Below are positions 63,240-64,000 of a DNA stretch of 64,000 nucleotides, piece by piece. Location of the stretch: the NCBI RefSeq assembly GCF_002803155.1, contig NZ_NNBP01000001.1:62001-126000 (forward strand). Reading direction: 5' to 3'. Numbering within the stretch: the first letter of the stretch is position 1; every line of letters starts with the position of its first letter. The position numbers and the translations under genes are program-made. A model generated the notes under the pieces. That model was not told the origin of the DNA and did not search any database. It saw only the letters and a list, made by a program, of their open reading frames with translations. Origin of the DNA: Streptomyces sp. CB02959. GTDB lineage: Bacteria; Actinomycetota; Actinomycetes; Streptomycetales; Streptomycetaceae.

Positions 63240-64000
63240 TCAGCCCGCCACGGCGGATTCCGGGAGCTGGCGGGAGAGCTCGTCGCTGAGCTGGATCACC
63301 TCGGTGACGCCGCCGAATTCCCGGACCGCGGTGTCCACCGTTTTGCGCAACCGGGTGTTGACCCGTTCGGACCGGACCTGCCGGGCGTACGGTATCGCCT
63401 GCTGGGCCATCACGGCGCACGCCTCGGGCTCCTTCTGGAGCAGGTGGACGGTGGCCATCCCGATCAGGTTGAGCGCGTACGAGCGCTGGTGCTCGGCGTC
63501 CTTGCCGAACAGTTCGACGGCGCGCTGCATGACCGGTTCCGCCAGCGAGGCGTAGGTGGGGCTGCGGCCGGCCACATAGGCGAGGTCGCGGTAGGAGTGG
63601 GCGTTCTCGCCGTTGAGCTCGGCCTCGGAGAAGAAGCGGATCCAGTCCGGCTCGGGTTCGCCGGGGGTGACGTCGGAGAAGGTGTCCTCGGCCATCCGCA
63701 CCGCCCGCTTGACCTTGCTGGGCTGGCCCATGCCGGCGTAGGCGCGGGCCTCCATCGCATACAACATGGCCTGGGTGCGCGGGGTGGCGGTCTCCCGGCT
63801 CCCGTACTGGGCGAGGTGGATCAGCTCCAGCGCGTCGTCGGGCCGGCCGAGGTGGATCATCTGCCGGCTCATGCTGGAGAGGATGTACGAGCCCAGGGGG
63901 CGGTCGCCGGCCTCTTTGGAGGCGTGCAGGGCGAGCACGAAGTACTTCTGGGCGGTCGGCTGGAGGCCGACGTCGTAGCTCATCCAGCCGGCGAGTTCGG
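63240..64000 (-). CDS. nsdA: NsdA, negative regulator of sporulation and antibiotic production (C-terminal part)
   Basis: 253 residues visible; the frame is open to the right edge (LAGWMSYDVGLQPTAQKYFV at the border), so roughly the first half is missing. Helical-repeat (TPR-like) sequence: QAMLYAMEARAYAGMGQP, YALNLIGMATVHLLQKEP. Position next to amtB and the sequence match S. coelicolor NsdA (SCO5582, about 500 residues; from memory), which represses sporulation and actinorhodin production. It lies upstream of amtB in the same direction. Confidence 0.8.
   Translation of the reverse strand, partial: ELAGWMSYDVGLQPTAQKYFVLALHASKEAGDRPLGSYILSSMSRQMIHLGRPDDALELIHLAQYGSRETATPRTQAMLYAMEARAYAGMGQPSKVKRAVRMAEDTFSDVTPGEPEPDWIRFFSEAELNGENAHSYRDLAYVAGRSPTYASLAEPVMQRAVELFGKDAEHQRSYALNLIGMATVHLLQKEPEACAVMAQQAIPYARQVRSERVNTRLRKTVDTAVREFGGVTEVIQLSDELSRQLPESAVAG

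Overview
The window is very GC-rich, uses G/C-ending codons almost throughout, and carries Streptomyces landmarks in a recognisable order: gabT, a putrescine/polyamine cluster, rlmN, cdsA-frr-pyrH-tsf-rpsB, whiG, dprA-comM-yraN, four adjacent signal peptidases, rplS-trmD-rimM-khpA-rpsP, ffh, glnD-glnK-amtB and nsdA. From memory this is the S. coelicolor gene order from about SCO5676 down to SCO5582. It is therefore a conserved core-chromosome segment of a Streptomyces or close relative. I see no tRNA, rRNA, CRISPR array, insertion sequence or biosynthetic gene cluster.

Region 1 (about 0.3-24.6 kb) is nitrogen and polyamine catabolism. A PucR-type regulator and a membrane ATPase of unknown role precede gabT (GABA aminotransferase). 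After a structured-RNA gene (a 6C RNA candidate), a PAP2 phosphatase, a DUF4232 lipoprotein and a small hypothetical, a probable operon runs leftward from 16.9 to 9.5 kb: aldehyde dehydrogenase, PotD, PotA, PotB, PotC and an FAD amine oxidase. NADAR and adenosine deaminase genes interrupt. Then a second substrate-binding protein/aldehyde dehydrogenase pair lies divergent from an Lrp/AsnC regulator and an SpuC-like aminotransferase. Together these import putrescine-like amines, oxidise or transaminate them, oxidise the aldehyde to GABA, and pass GABA to GabT. A 13-base sequence is shared exactly by the two aldehyde dehydrogenase promoters and may be the regulon operator.

Region 2 (24.6-33.6 kb) is accessory. 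It holds an ABC pair with a degenerate ATPase signature, a RidA/MarR divergent pair, a stretch of apparent coding remnants, a DMT-family transporter, and a thiamine ABC transporter (thiB-thiP-thiQ) headed by a clear TPP riboswitch.

Region 3 (33.6-58.7 kb) is housekeeping: 23S rRNA methylation, CDP-diacylglycerol synthesis, ribosome recycling, UMP kinase, EF-Ts, S2, an M23 peptidase, a TetR regulator, the sporulation sigma factor WhiG, the DprA/ComM/YraN DNA-processing block, DUF2469, NUDIX, SipZ/Y/X/W, and the rpsP-khpA-rimM-trmD-rplS operon, followed by a SprT-like protein, a methyltransferase and Ffh. Two copies of a roughly 60-bp element with a perfect DnaA-box sequence lie upstream of the M23 peptidase and of yraN.

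Region 4 (58.8-64 kb) is nitrogen sensing: amtB-glnK-glnD transcribed leftward behind a GlnR-type operator, with nsdA cut by the right edge. Most very long open frames opposite these genes are GC-skew shadows and are not listed.
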